Positions 44,929 through 55,089 of a DNA stretch of 64,000 nucleotides are shown here, one piece after another. A model generated the notes under the pieces. The model was not told the origin of the DNA. It ran no database searches and saw nothing but the letters and a program-made list of their open reading frames with translations. Each line of letters begins with the position of its first letter. The stretch's first letter is position 1. The stretch is taken from NCBI GenBank assembly GCA_023935145.1, contig CM043700.1, positions 140,447,828 to 140,511,827 of the forward strand. The letters are read 5' to 3'. The position numbers and the translations under genes are program-made. The stretch is from Bretschneidera sinensis (lineage: Eukaryota > Streptophyta > Magnoliopsida > Brassicales > Akaniaceae).

Positions 44929-46971
44929 ATGTCTTCTTCGTTTGATGCATACCGCGATAGGCCTAGTAGTAGCAATGATAGGAGTAGTGTAGATGGTACG
45001 AGTGGTAGCAGTTCCGAAGAAGTGGAGACGTCCTCGTCCTCTTCTGGAGGGACTGCCCCCGTAACGGGTACGCCAAGGGCAGGCCCCATGGAGCTAGTGC
45101 CCTACGTCCCTTTGGGGGTGGAGAGAGAACATCAGGATGGGTCCTCGTCTGGTGAGGACACAGTTAGGGCGTTGACCGACATTAGGGAGACCTCGGCTGG
45201 AGAAGAGAGAGAGGAATGGAACTATACAGCCAACGAGATCCCTAGCCAACTGAAGGAGGAGGATTTGGATGTGATAAGGAAGACGTACCGCATTCCGGGC
45301 GAGTATGAGCTTCGGCTGGCCAGGGTGGGGGAGAGGGCCTGTGATGTCCTCCCTGACCGGGCCTCGTTCGAGCTTTGCGTGTACGAGCATCACATGCAGG
45401 CCGGGCTTCGGTTTCCTCTTCACCCCTACTTTCGTACAATACTTAGGTACTTTAATATAGCGCTGTGTCAGCTGGTACCGAATTCGGTACGGCTGATCAT
45501 GGCCTTTATCTGCGTTTGCTTAGAAGTGGGCCGGCCAATGACGATGGATATTTTTAAGGCCCACTTCTTGATCAGCCGGCATGCTCACACAGGGTGGGTG
45601 GTCTTTAGTACTCGGCCGAAGAGGAGGTTGCTGAAGAAGACCCCTTCATCGATCAAACGGTGGAAGAAGAATTTCTTTTTCATCCGATCTGCCGAGGACT
45701 TCGGCTTGCCTCGTGTGTGGAGTATGGACCGCACCGGGAAATGCAAAAAGGCGGGCCTTCTTCCGTATGAGCAAGAAACGGTGAACGCCATGGTGGCCTC
45801 GCCTTTGGACGTCGGGGTCCTATACGACAATGAAGAACTGGCCCGGCGAGGTCTTTGTTCTTTATGCCCCGAGCCTTCGCTTGAGAGCGGTAAAGGCTTT
45901 GGTTTACCCTTTACTTTTTTTCTTCTTATTTTGCATTGTTATCCTGCGATTTGTACTTACGTTAGTTGCTTCTTTTGTTTGCTTGTGTTTCAGAGATGGA
46001 AGCGGCTGCCCGTGCCCGAGAGCACGCCAAGAAGTTGGCGTTGGAGCAGAGGAGGTCGACTCGGTCCGGGAAACAAACAGGCTCGACTTCGCGGCCTAAG
46101 AAGAGGGCCCGAGCCCCATCTCTGGCCCCAATAGACTTGGGGACTCCTCCACGGCCGTCGACCCAGTCAGAGACACCTCCGGTAAGGAGTGCCCCTATCT
46201 CCGGCCCTAGCCAGGGGCCAGCTTCGGAGGCCTCGATCTTCATGCCCAACTGGGCCATCCGGACAGATGACTCTGTCTTCGCACATCCTCGGGTGGCGAG
46301 GGAACATCTGTTTAAGGGCACCCCCCCTCGTGATATTGCCGAGTTGGGTCGAAAGACCACGGACTCCCTCTGTGCGGCGACCGAGGCTTTGGCTTCTCAG
46401 GTTAGGTTCCGTTTTTGCTTTGTTATATATTGTTTTGGCCGAATAGTGTTTCACACATGGCTTCCGGTATCAGATGGGCGTTCTGGTGGGCGCGGCCACA
46501 TGTCGATGTATGGAGACAGCGGAGCTTCTTGGGCGTACCCAGCGCCAGTTAGAGGAGAGGACAGAGGCTGTTCGCCAGCTGCAGGCATCCTTGGAGTCTG
46601 CTATCCTGGCTAAAGCCGAAGCCGAAGCCACCGCTCGGGCCGCTATCGAGGAGGTCGAGGCCCGTCTTAGAGCCGCAGCTGAGGAGGCTGAGGCCCACGC
46701 TAGGGAGGCCGTGGAGGAAGCCCTGGCTTCTTTCCAAAGTTCGGAGGCCTATCGCCAGGCCGTCGTTTCCGAGGGTGGCCAGCAGTACCTTACGGGGTTC
46801 ATGGAGGCCAAGGAGAAGGCTGAGAGCATGTACCCGGAGCTCGATTTCTCCGCATTGGACCTGCTGGGGCCCGAGGATGAGGATCCGCTAGCTTCGGATG
46901 ACGAACCCACTGATGGGCAGGATCGTGGCGAGCGATCGGGCACGGGGTCTCCTGACCTTGGAGATCAGTAG
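44929..46971 (+). CDS. Element 1 antisense gene: 'putative gypsy-type transposon' domain protein with coiled coil
   Basis: Three exons, 44929-45889, 45994-46400 and 46474-46971, with GT..AG introns in phase; 621 residues and no stop. A Ser-rich acidic N-terminus (SSSSGGTAPV, SSSGEDTVRA) precedes a conserved block, residues ~85-310 (EEWNYTANEIPSQLKEEDL, YEHHMQAGLRFPL, LCQLVPNSVRLIMAFICVC, SIKRWKKNFFFIRSAEDFGL). This resembles the Pfam family PF04195, found in plant retrotransposon-linked proteins. Exon 2 is basic/Ser/Pro-rich with RPKKRARAPS (possible nuclear signal). Exon 3 is an Ala/Glu coiled coil (AEAEATARAAIEEVEARLRA) with an acidic tail. It converges on pol, 193 bp from the integrase stop. 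The biochemical role is not known; antisense genes at this place occur in other Tat elements. It is intact whereas gag-pol is broken. Confidence 0.8.
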
Positions 46972-47164
46972 GGCTTAGGTCGAGGGCACCCTGTCGTAGT
47001 CTCCCCCTTTTTGTTGTTTTATTGTTTTAGCCCAGCCATTCTCGTGGTCTTTTGGGGCTGTTGGGTACTCGGTGTAACGAACAGGGCAAATGTAACGGGA
47101 CAAATGTAAGGAAAGTCTTTATAATATATATAAAACAAGACTGTTTACATGCGCGCAACGCTAT

Positions 47165-47689
47165 TTATTGATAAAAACGGCGAAGATGTTCCGCATTCCA
47201 AGTACGAGGAATGGCATTTCCGTTCAATTCTTCGAGTTCAAACGTGCCAGGACGGCATACTTTTTTGATGCGATACGGCCCTTCCCAAGTAGGGACTAGT
47301 TTGCCTGATTCTCGGGGCCTAGATACTGCATTCTTTCGCAAGACGAGGTCATGCAGACAGAAACGTCTTACTTTTACTCTTGAGTTGAAGTACCTGGTGG
47401 CTCGCTGCTGGTAAATGGCAAGTCGAATTTGGGCTGTGTCCCGGGCTTCGTCGAAAAGATCGGCGTTCGTGCGAAGGGCTTCCTCATTGCTTCGTTCCTC
47501 GAAATGCTGAACTCGTAAGGAAGGTATCCCTATTTCCAAGGGGATGACTGCTTCGGACCCATAAGTCATGAAGAAAGGGGTTTCCCCGGTGGGTGCTCGA
47601 GTCGTGGTTCGATATGCCCAAAGTATGTTGGGTAAATGGTCTGTCCACTGCTTCTCTGCTTCGTCTATTCGCCTTTTGATGCCTTGCAA
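47165..47689 (-). pseudogene. Element 1 integrase, C-terminal part after internal stop
   Basis: In frame with 48169-47696 and separated from it only by TGA at 47698-47696 (context AAC TGA ACG, where family members have Asn-Arg-Thr). It reads KRRIDEAEKQWTDHLPNILW, AYRTTTRAPTGETPFFMTYG and the C-terminal chromatin/DNA-binding part with WEGPYRIKKVCRPGTFELEE, ending LRRFYQ. This is the usual end of Gypsy integrase. Confidence 0.85.
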
Positions 47690-47695
47690 GAGCGT

Positions 47696-48169
47696 TCAGT
47701 TGGTAACTTCGGCTTGTCCATTGGCTTGCGGGTATCCAACCGAAGAGAAACGATGGTCAATGTGTAGTTCATCGCAAAATGTTTTGAACCGAACGCTGTC
47801 AAACTGTTTGCCGTTGTCTGTTACTAACACTTGTGGTACTCCGAACCGACACACGATTGATTTCCATACGAAAGCTCCGGCTTGAAAGTCCGTAATGCTG
47901 GCCAAGGGTTCGGCTTCTACCCATTTTGTAAAATAATCTATGGCAACTATGAGGTATCTTCGCTGGCCGGTCGCTCCGGGAAATGGCCCGAGAAGGTCCA
48001 TTCCCCACATAGCGAAAGGAAGTGGACTGACTATTGGTGTTAACAGGTTCGTTGGTTGTCGTGGCACAGCGGCATACCGTTGACAGCTTTGACATTTGGC
48101 CACCAACTCCATGTCTGCTTCCCTCATCTTCGGCCAATAGTATCCTTGACGAAGGATTTTGAACGCCAA
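47696..48169 (-). pseudogene. Element 1 integrase, zinc-binding and catalytic core
   Basis: The HHCC zinc finger starts just before a 1-nt deletion (GAG-TCCAC near 48208, where GAGATCCAC is expected from the protein alignment) and ends CQSCQRY. Catalytic residues are Asp in WGMDLLGPFP, Asp in VTDNGKQF and Glu in GQAEVTN, with 35 residues between the last two (DD35E). Integrase inserts the cDNA into chromosomal DNA. The frame ends early at the TGA noted for 47165-47689, so this copy gives no functional enzyme. Confidence 0.88.
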
Positions 48170-50943
48170 GGCACGTCCTCCGAGGTGATTTCCACATATA
48201 CCTTCGTGGACTCTTGAAGGGCGTAATTGGCTTCGGTGGGGTCAAGACACTTTAAAAAGGGCGTTGTCAACCCCCGCTTATACAGGTGATCATCCAAAAT
48301 TGCGTATCGGGCTGCTCGAGACACAATCTTTCGGGCTTCGCCCTTATCATCGGGAAGAATACCGTCACGTAGATATTCCAGGATAGGACTCATCCATGTT
48401 CTCTCACCAACCACGGGTAAGACCATTATTTCGTCGATACGTGGTACGGCTAGGGTTTCGAGGTAAACTGCTCGCCTAGACTCGAGCTGGCAAGACGAAG
48501 CAAGCCGGGCCAATGAGTCAGCTTTTGTATTTTCTGCCCGCGGAATCTGGTTTAAAGAAAAGACTTCAAACTGCCTGGCTAATGCCTTTGCTGCTGCTAG
48601 GTAGCGAGCGATTTTGTCTCCTCGGGCCTCGAATTCGCCGTTCACTTGGTTCACCACTAGTTGGGAATCGCTATATACATGTAAATTTTGTACAGATATC
48701 ACCTTGGCTAGTTTCATGCCTGCGAGTAGAGCTTCATACTCGGCTTCATTGTTCGACGCTGGAAACCCGAACCTCAGGGCGTACTCAATGGCGAAGTTAT
48801 CGGGACCGCTCAGAATGAGCCCTGCTCCGCTTCCAGAGTCGGTAGAGGATCCGTCCACATGAAGGGTCCATCGTAAAGGCGGGTTCGTTCGACCAACATC
48901 CTGCGGAGATTCAGCGTCTGTTAAGGACAAAGTAGTTTCCATGACAAAATCAGCTAGGGCTTGCGCTTTGATAGCTGTCCGAGGCCGATAACGGACGTCG
49001 AACTCTCCCAACTCTATGGACCATTTGACTACTCTACCGGCGACATCTGGCTTGTGGAGTATTTGTCGAAGAGGCTGATTGGTGAGGACCGTGATGGTAT
49101 GAGATTGAAAATAAGGTCGAAGCTTCCGGGCCGAAATCAACAGAGCATACGCCATCTTTTCCGTTGGAAGATATCTTGTTTCGGCATCATGAAGTATCTT
49201 GCTGACATAATACACCGGCTTCTGTGTGCCTCCTTCTTCTCGTATTAAGACGGAGGCCACTACTTCGGGACCAGCTGAAAGATATAAGAAAAGGTTTTCA
49301 CCGGTTACTGGTTTGGTGAGCACGGGAGGTGTCCCCAAATATATTTTCAGCGCCCTGAAGGCTTCTTGACAAGCTTCGTCCCATACGAAGTTCTGGGATC
49401 GACGGATGGCTTTAAAAAAGGGAAGGCACTTCTCGGCAGATTTTGACATGAATCGGCTGAGAGCCGCTATTCTTCCAGTAAGGCGCTGGACTTCCCTAAC
49501 GGTCCGAGGCGGACTCATGTTAAGAACAGCATCAATCTTTTCCGGATTGGCTTCTATACCTCTGTGGGTGACCAGGAAGCCGAGGAATTTTCCCCCGGTG
49601 ACTCCAAAGGCACATTTTGTGGGGTTTAACTTCATGCGATGATGGCGGAGTATGTCAAAAGCTTCTTGGAGATCTGCCTCGTGGTCTTGCGTTTTGACGC
49701 TTTTGACCAGCATGTCGTCCACATATACTTCCATATTCCGACCCATCTGCTCTTTGAATATCTTGTTTACTAGTCTCTGGTAAGTGGCTCCAGCATTTTT
49801 CAAACCGAACGGCATGACCCTATAACAATATAGGCCTTGCTCTGTGATAAACGCCGTATTCTCTTGGTCAGGCGGATGCATAAGGATTTGGTTATACCCG
49901 GAGTAAGCATCCATGAATGTTAACAGCTCATGGCCGGATGTTGCGTCAACGAGTTGATCAATCCGGGGCAAAGGAAAACTGTCTTTAGGACAGGCTTTAT
50001 TGAGATCAGAAAAGTCTATACAAATTCGCCACTTGCCGTTTGCCTTTTTTACCATTACAACATTAGATACCCAGTCCGGATAGCTCACCTCTCGGATGAA
50101 GTCAGCCGAACGTAATTTCTCAACTTCTGCCCGAACGACTGCCTGTCGCTCAGAAGCAAACGACCTTTTCTTCTGAATAACCGGTTTGTGGGTTGGGTCA
50201 ACACTCAAGCGATGTACGATGACGTCTGGGCTGATTCCTGGCATATCGGCCGCAGTCCAGGCGAATAGATCTTGGTTTGCCCGTAGAAGGGCTAATAGAG
50301 ATTTCTGAAAGGTACTGGACAGGTTGGAACCAATTTGGATAGTTTTGGTGCTATCTTCGCCAAGGGGGATTGTGAGTACATCTTCCCCGGGCCTACCTCG
50401 TAGGTTGCTTGTTTCATCCCTAAGGTCATCCAGTTCGAGTGGTAGGGCTTCCGTCTTTTTACCTTTGATTGCACTGAGATAACAGGATCTGGCGGTTCGT
50501 TGATCTCCTTTGATCTCGCCTACTCCGTCTGTCGTGGGGAATTTGATTTTGAGATGATAGGTAGAGACAACCGCTCGAAGTTTATTCAGCGTGGGTCGTC
50601 TGAGTATCATATTGTAGGAGGAGGGTTGTCGGACAATTAACAAAGTGGATTGTACGGTTGTTGTTTGAGGTGCCGTTCCCGCAGTCACCGGGAGAGTTAT
50701 GCTGCCTTCTGTAAAGACCGGTCCCCCTGAGAAGCCATAGAGTGGAGTGGAGACCAGCTCCAGATGTGCATCACCCAGCTGCATTTGGTGAAAGGCATCA
50801 TAAAAGAAGATGTCGGCCGAGCTCCCGTTATCGACTAGGACTCGTCTTATCTCATGGTTAGCCACAAGGAGTGAAATTACAACAGCATCGTCGTGTGGGA
50901 TCTGCACTCCTTCCAAGTCTTCGTCTGAAAAAGAAATAGTCTC
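48124..50943 (-). CDS. Element 1 pol: protease, reverse transcriptase, RNaseH and second (archaeal-type) RNaseH
   Basis: Aspartic protease with VLVDNGSSADIFFYDAF (residues ~30-45 of this open part; the Asn for Thr/Ser after Asp is common in Tat elements). RT follows with KWRICIDFSDLNKACPKDSF, MPFGLKNAGATYQRLVNKIF and the catalytic YVDDMLVKS. RNaseH reads LFLYLSAGPEVVASVLI..KPVYYVSKILHDAETRYLP, and a second RNaseH reads LHVDGSSTDSGSGAGLIL, NNEAEYEALLAGMKLA and VYSDSQLVVNQVNGEF. The second RNaseH is diagnostic for the Tat lineage. The frame continues that of 51390-50944 across a TGA (context CGG ACC TGA GAG), and at its 3' end shifts by one base before integrase. About 930 residues open. Confidence 0.93.
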   Translation of the reverse strand, partial: ETISFSDEDLEGVQIPHDDAVVISLLVANHEIRRVLVDNGSSADIFFYDAFHQMQLGDAHLELVSTPLYGFSGGPVFTEGSITLPVTAGTAPQTTTVQSTLLIVRQPSSYNMILRRPTLNKLRAVVSTYHLKIKFPTTDGVGEIKGDQRTARSCYLSAIKGKKTEALPLELDDLRDETSNLRGRPGEDVLTIPLGEDSTKTIQIGSNLSSTFQKSLLALLRANQDLFAWTAADMPGISPDVIVHRLSVDPTHKPVIQKKRSFASERQAVVRAEVEKLRSADFIREVSYPDWVSNVVMVKKANGKWRICIDFSDLNKACPKDSFPLPRIDQLVDATSGHELLTFMDAYSGYNQILMHPPDQENTAFITEQGLYCYRVMPFGLKNAGATYQRLVNKIFKEQMGRNMEVYVDDMLVKSVKTQDHEADLQEAFDILRHHRMKLNPTKCAFGVTGGKFLGFLVTHRGIEANPEKIDAVLNMSPPRTVREVQRLTGRIAALSRFMSKSAEKCLPFFKAIRRSQNFVWDEACQEAFRALKIYLGTPPVLTKPVTGENLFLYLSAGPEVVASVLIREEGGTQKPVYYVSKILHDAETRYLPTEKMAYALLISARKLRPYFQSHTITVLTNQPLRQILHKPDVAGRVVKWSIELGEFDVRYRPRTAIKAQALADFVMETTLSLTDAESPQDVGRTNPPLRWTLHVDGSSTDSGSGAGLILSGPDNFAIEYALRFGFPASNNEAEYEALLAGMKLAKVISVQNLHVYSDSQLVVNQVNGEFEARGDKIARYLAAAKALARQFEVFSLNQIPRAENTKADSLARLASSCQLESRRAVYLETLAVPRIDEIMVLPVVGERTWMSPILEYLRDGILPDDKGEARKIVSRAARYAILDDHLYKRGLTTPFLKCLDPTEANYALQESTKVYVEITSEDVPWRSKSFVKDTIGRR

Positions 50944-51390
50944 TCAGGTCCGAGGTCTTTTCTGAGGTCCAGCAACAGAGGCTATCGACCTAGCATAAGA
51001 CCTACTGCGAGCATGGGACCCCCCGCCAGCAACGAGTCCTCCGTAAATGGTTTTGATAATCTTTGCCACGGGGACCTCCAGTTTTTTCTGGCTGGGCTCT
51101 TCGTAACTTGGCCCTGGGCTCTTCCGGGCTGCCCTTGTCGGTCTGTTTCGTTCATAAGGACGTCCAGGGCTTCTACGCGAGTGTTCATCATATTTCTCCT
51201 GTCGTGGCCCGACGTATTCTTTTAGATGCCCTCGATTGATGAGGGCCTCGATCTGATGTTTCAAGGCCTTACACTCTTCCGTATCATGGCCGAAGTTTCT
51301 GTGGAACCTGCACCAAGTATTGCGATCTGGGTTGAGGTTCGACGGCCTTGGAGGCCACTGCAAGAGGTCCCTGTCATGAATCTGCATCAA
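50944..51390 (-). pseudogene. Element 1 gag C-terminal part with zinc knuckle
   Basis: Reads MMQIHDRDLLQWPPRPSNLN and the knuckle CRFHRNFGHDTEECKALK (C-x2-H-x4-H-x4-C spacing, a variant of CCHC seen in this lineage), then an Arg-rich basic stretch. It is out of frame with the N-terminal gag at 52544-51411 because of a small indel near 51415. It ends in TGA at 50946-50944, in frame with pol. Confidence 0.85.
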
Positions 51391-51410
51391 AATGTTGGTC
51401 CTGGAGGCAT

Positions 51411-52544
51411 TCAGTGGTGCATAGCTGTGGATTTGCCCCGGAGTTCTGGCTCTGGTTCCGTAGGTTGCAAGAGTCCGGGATCTGTCCTCGAAAGGCTTGA
51501 GGGTTCTGGGTTTCTCTTCGCGAAACGGCCGCTTAGAGGGTTCGCGGCTGGGACTAGTGGGGCCTTTCTTCCTCTTTCCGTATCTCCTTCGCGCTCTCTT
51601 CGGAATGCTTGATCATCTTCTGCTAGCATGTATTTTTCGGCTCGCGCCAAGACTTCATTCATGTCCATAGGCGGACGTCTGATGAGTTTTGAGCTGAAGA
51701 CTCCGGATCTTAATCCATTTTTGAATGCCAGGAGCTGAACGTTGGGATCAAGGTCTGGGATCTCCCAAGCTGCAGTGTTGAATCTGGAGATATAGGCGCG
51801 AAGCTTCTCTCCTTTTGACTGGACAATATTAAACAGAGACTCCGAAGTTTTCTTGGGTCCTTTGCTGCTGATGAAATGTGAGGCGAAGGCATAGCTTAAG
51901 TCTTTGAAGGTGCGAATACCCCCTGGTTTCAAGCGGGAATACCACGTCCCAGACGCTTTTTCTAGGGTTAATGGAAACGCTCTGCACATCACAGGGTCCG
52001 AATGTCTATGGAGTGTCATTGTGGTTCGGTAGTGCTGGAGATGATCTAAGGGATCTGTGGATCCATCGTACAGTTTGATTTGCGGCATCCGAAAATTGTG
52101 TGGGAGGGGGGCGTCAAGGATTTCTTGTATGAAAGGTGGGTCCTGTACGTCGAGATCATCGCTAATACTGTGGCCGCGTTCTTTAAACGCCTCATTGATG
52201 CGTCCCTCTATGTCCTCGATCCGTTTGCCAAACCCTTCGCTGTTCGTGGGCCCGGAACTCTCTCTGAACTCGGCTGGGGGAGGTGAGTGGGTAGCCGAGC
52301 TGACATCCGCTGGTGGGCGGCGGTTAGTGGAAACATCGTGACCTGGTTCCAGCGATGGGAGTGGCAGCGTCTGCTGAGGTCTCCTGCGAACTTCGGCAGC
52401 CAGATCGGCCACCAGGTGTGCAAGCTCTGCGACTTGCGCCTGGAGCGTGCCTTCATTCGGGTGCACCGCGGGTTCGGCTGAAGAACTGTCTCCCGATCGT
52501 AGCACGCGAGCGCCGCGATCCCTGGCGGGTGTTTTGGGAGGCAT
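51411..52544 (-). CDS. Element 1 gag (capsid region)
   Basis: 377 residues from the first ATG (MPPKTPARDRGARVLRSGDS) downstream of the PBS. A helical/Ala-rich segment (LQAQVAELAHLVADLAAEVR) and Pro-rich linker precede the capsid domain (PF03732 type): PQIKLYDGSTDPLDHLQHYR, KASGTWYSRLKPGGIRTFKD, ISRFNTAAWEIPDLDPNVQL, AFKNGLRSG and RAEKYMLAEDD. It ends STAMHH with TGA where the zinc-knuckle part should follow in another frame. It should form the particle that packages the RNA; truncated as it stands. Confidence 0.9.
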   Translation of the reverse strand: MPPKTPARDRGARVLRSGDSSSAEPAVHPNEGTLQAQVAELAHLVADLAAEVRRRPQQTLPLPSLEPGHDVSTNRRPPADVSSATHSPPPAEFRESSGPTNSEGFGKRIEDIEGRINEAFKERGHSISDDLDVQDPPFIQEILDAPLPHNFRMPQIKLYDGSTDPLDHLQHYRTTMTLHRHSDPVMCRAFPLTLEKASGTWYSRLKPGGIRTFKDLSYAFASHFISSKGPKKTSESLFNIVQSKGEKLRAYISRFNTAAWEIPDLDPNVQLLAFKNGLRSGVFSSKLIRRPPMDMNEVLARAEKYMLAEDDQAFRREREGDTERGRKAPLVPAANPLSGRFAKRNPEPSSLSRTDPGLLQPTEPEPELRGKSTAMHH

Positions 52545-52600
52545 GCTAACAGATGAGTTCTTTGGACTTCTTCGCTGTTACTGTCAGCGAGAGATGTGGT

Positions 52601-52618
52601 TTCCCACAGACGGCGCCA
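52601..52618 (-). promoter_or_regulatory. Element 1 primer binding site
   Basis: On the minus strand TGGCGCCGTCTGTGGGAA begins 3 nt inside the 5' LTR. Its first nine bases match the complement of the 3' end of plant tRNA-Asp (TGGCGCCGT), the primer commonly used by Tat and Athila elements. Confidence 0.8.
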
Positions 52619-52621
52619 ATC

Positions 52622-53380
52622 TGTTGATGCCAAAAATGTGTGGTTGAGCGGGAGGCTAGGACTCAGGCGTATCTGCACAGGGAGAGGAAGGTGAGCTAGG
52701 GGGTCGCCGGAGGGGGTGCCTCCGAGGATGCTCCGACGCTTTAGTTAGAGTCGGCAAATATATGTAGGGGATGAGCGCTCCCTTGTTTTGTAGCCAAAAG
52801 TTCTTGTTTTGGAGTGCATACCTGACCCCTTTTATAGGGCTTCGGAGGCGGCAGCTGGCTTAGGACGGCAGTGACCTGTTGTCCCAACTGGGTTGGGCAA
52901 TGATGCCTAGGAGGCCCAGCTAGGTGGTTGGGGGCCGTCCGTTAGGGCTTTGCCTTGCTGGCTAGATCTGGAGTCGTTTACGCGTTAAGGCGGTTTGACG
53001 ACCTGACGTCCCAACTTGGTTGGGTAATGATGCCTAGGAGGCCCAGCTAGGTGGCTGGGGGCCGTCCGTTAGGGCTTTGCCTTGCTGGCTAGATCTGGAG
53101 TCGTTTACGCGTTAAGGCGGTTTGACGGCCTGACGTCCCAACTTGGTTGGGTAATGATGGTTCGGAGGGCGGCGGTGACGTGGAGGCCCAGCTGGAGCCC
53201 AAATGCCCCTGAGGGCGGTCATGACCTGGAGGCCCAGCTGGAGGCAATGATGCCCTGAAGGGCGGTCACAACCTGGACATCCAACTGTCTGGGCCTGTAT
53301 TGCCCACGTCTCTTTGAATTCTGGGGATCACGATGATCCACGTGTCCTCCTGCTATTGGAATCATATTTTGGTAGTATCA
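52622..53380 (-). repeat. Element 1 right LTR (5' LTR in element sense)
   Basis: 759 bp, TG..CA, followed by CACAC. It has the same internal ~128-bp duplication as the left LTR. Confidence 0.95.
52830..52836 (-). promoter_or_regulatory. Element 1 LTR promoter TATA box
   Basis: On the minus strand TATAAAA in GCCCTATAAAAGGGGTC, about 550 bp into the LTR. In Element 2 the U3 copies break at this very motif. Confidence 0.6.
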
Positions 53381-53385
53381 CACAC

Positions 53386-54689
53386 AAACATCCAACTCGT
53401 CGGAATTGGTCAGAGAAATCTAAAATTGGTCAAACATCGGATTTTTTTTTTGAAATTTCAATAACACCCTTTGGTCCAATTTAAATCCAAACAGCATTTT
53501 GCTCTCTCTCTTTCTCTCTCTGCTCCCCCTCTCTCTCCAAAGAAGAACACACGATCATTTCATTCCTTCTTCTTCGCAAACCTCCATGAACGCCCTTAAG
53601 TTCGTTTCACAGTGTTCAACAATTTGATCCCACAATTCACGCCATGGTTAATTAACACGAGCATAGTAATACAATTTCTTCTTCAACTGAACCTGAAAAG
53701 AATTACTTATAATCTAAATTCACCATCAAAATGAATGTATGAACAACAAAACCAAATTAGGTTTTCAAACATTCCATTTTAAGAAGCAATCTCGTAGGGA
53801 CAAGTCCACACTATTTTTATTTTATTTTTCTCAATTTTTTTTTTATTTATCTTTTTGGATTGGCTGGTTTAATTTATTAGTTGGTAAGCTGATTGGTAAT
53901 TAATTAATTTCTCTAATTTATAACATATTTTTTATACGATGAAAGTGAGAAAATATTATATTAGAAATCCATATATCACATGGTTGTAGGAACAACCAAT
54001 AATGATTTTTCAAATTAGGTTATTAATTCATTTTATCAATAATTTTCTGCAGAGCGTACGTCCATCAAATTTAAGTGATGGTGATTGTGTCAACAATCAT
54101 TATTACTTCGTCTTGTGGATGACGTTGCAATAAACTTTACCTAATAATTTTGCAACAAGACAAAGCATTCCTCAATTTCAGTTCTATTCAACAATCTCTC
54201 CTCTCTTTTAATTTATTTTCATCTTCCAAATCCTCAACCCTCTCTCTCGCGAAAACTCAGCTCTCTTCTACAGCTAAAGAGAAACTCTTATCTCATTCTC
54301 CTTTTTCCCTTCATGTTTGAATGATCCCCTCACTACTGGTCTCTTGACTCTCAACCATTATGCCTCACTAAATTTTATTATTTTCAGTCTAGATCAATAA
54401 TGGCCAAATCTAAAGAGGTGTTATAACAGATTGTTATGCAACCAATTCGGGCATCATCAGCAATTGCTCTTGTAGGAGCAAGTTGGGACAATGTCGACAC
54501 TTGTCCTACGATGGATCTTAAATTCGTTGGGTTATCCTATTTTCTATTTTCTAAAGAAAATACCAAAAAGAAGAAAAAAAAAAAAATTGGTCAGTTGAAG
54601 AGGAAGACTTGACCGGATCTGTAGAGATTTGACATTGTTAGAATTATTGAGAGAGAGAAAGCAGGGAAAGATTAACTATGTTTAAAATC
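53386..54689. other. intergenic, no gene recognised
   Basis: A pyrimidine (CT)n-rich run lies at 53497-53540. The rest is A/T-rich with no open frame resembling a gene. Confidence 0.5.
53497..53540. repeat. (CT)n-rich microsatellite
   Basis: Imperfect CTCTCT run interrupted by TTT and CCCC. Confidence 0.8.
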
Positions 54690-55085
54690 CCCACAAAGGG
54701 TAAATGAAGTCATTTGGCTTCATCCTGTTCACCAAAACCTTAGCAATTAATCTTATAGGATTCATTGTAGAAGCTGATGTGCCTCCAATCAGCCATTGAT
54801 TCTGGGCCTTTCTTCTTTGGGATGAGAGTTTGATTAAGTTCCTTCAGGAGAAAACCCGATCGCAGTTGGGAAAGTGTAGCTCTGACAACAGAAGTAGTAG
54901 TACTTGTGATAGAAGAGGGTCGGGAAACCATCCTTTCCTGGGAGCCTTTATAGGGTTAATTTGCATCACAGCTTCTTTAACTTCCTCCCCTGTAAATGGT
55001 TGCTCAAGGGTATTTTTGTGTTCTTGAGTTAACTGTGGAATATCAAGAGTTTGAAGGGCTTCCTTCAACTGGTCATGGCTCAAGG
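54690..55085 (-). pseudogene. L1-type LINE reverse transcriptase fragment
   Basis: The minus strand reads FTGEEVKEAVMQINPIKAPR, then after frame changes FLLKELNQTLIPKKKGPESM, ADWRHIS (family: DFRPISL) and IAKVLVNRMKP. These are the N-terminal RT blocks of plant L1 elements, with at least two frameshifts and lacking the catalytic YADD block. About 400 bp, dead. Confidence 0.8.
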
Positions 55086-55089
55086 TCTT

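Larger units (their letters stand above)
41299..53380 (-). mobile_element. Element 1: full-length 12.1 kb Tat-lineage Gypsy LTR retrotransposon with antisense gene
   Basis: TG..CA LTRs of 751 bp (left) and 759 bp (right), target duplication CACAC at 41294-41298 and 53381-53385. Reading on the minus strand: 5' LTR, PBS, gag, zinc-knuckle part, PR, RT, RNaseH, second RNaseH, integrase, then a convergent antisense gene (plus strand), a 98-bp hairpin-dimer array, PPT and 3' LTR. The second RNaseH domain and the antisense gene between pol and the 3' LTR place it in the Tat lineage (as in Grande-type elements). The LTRs differ by one substitution, a 1-bp and a 7-bp indel, so it inserted recently. 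Gag-pol carries two frameshifts and two TGA stops; the antisense gene is open. Confidence 0.95.
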
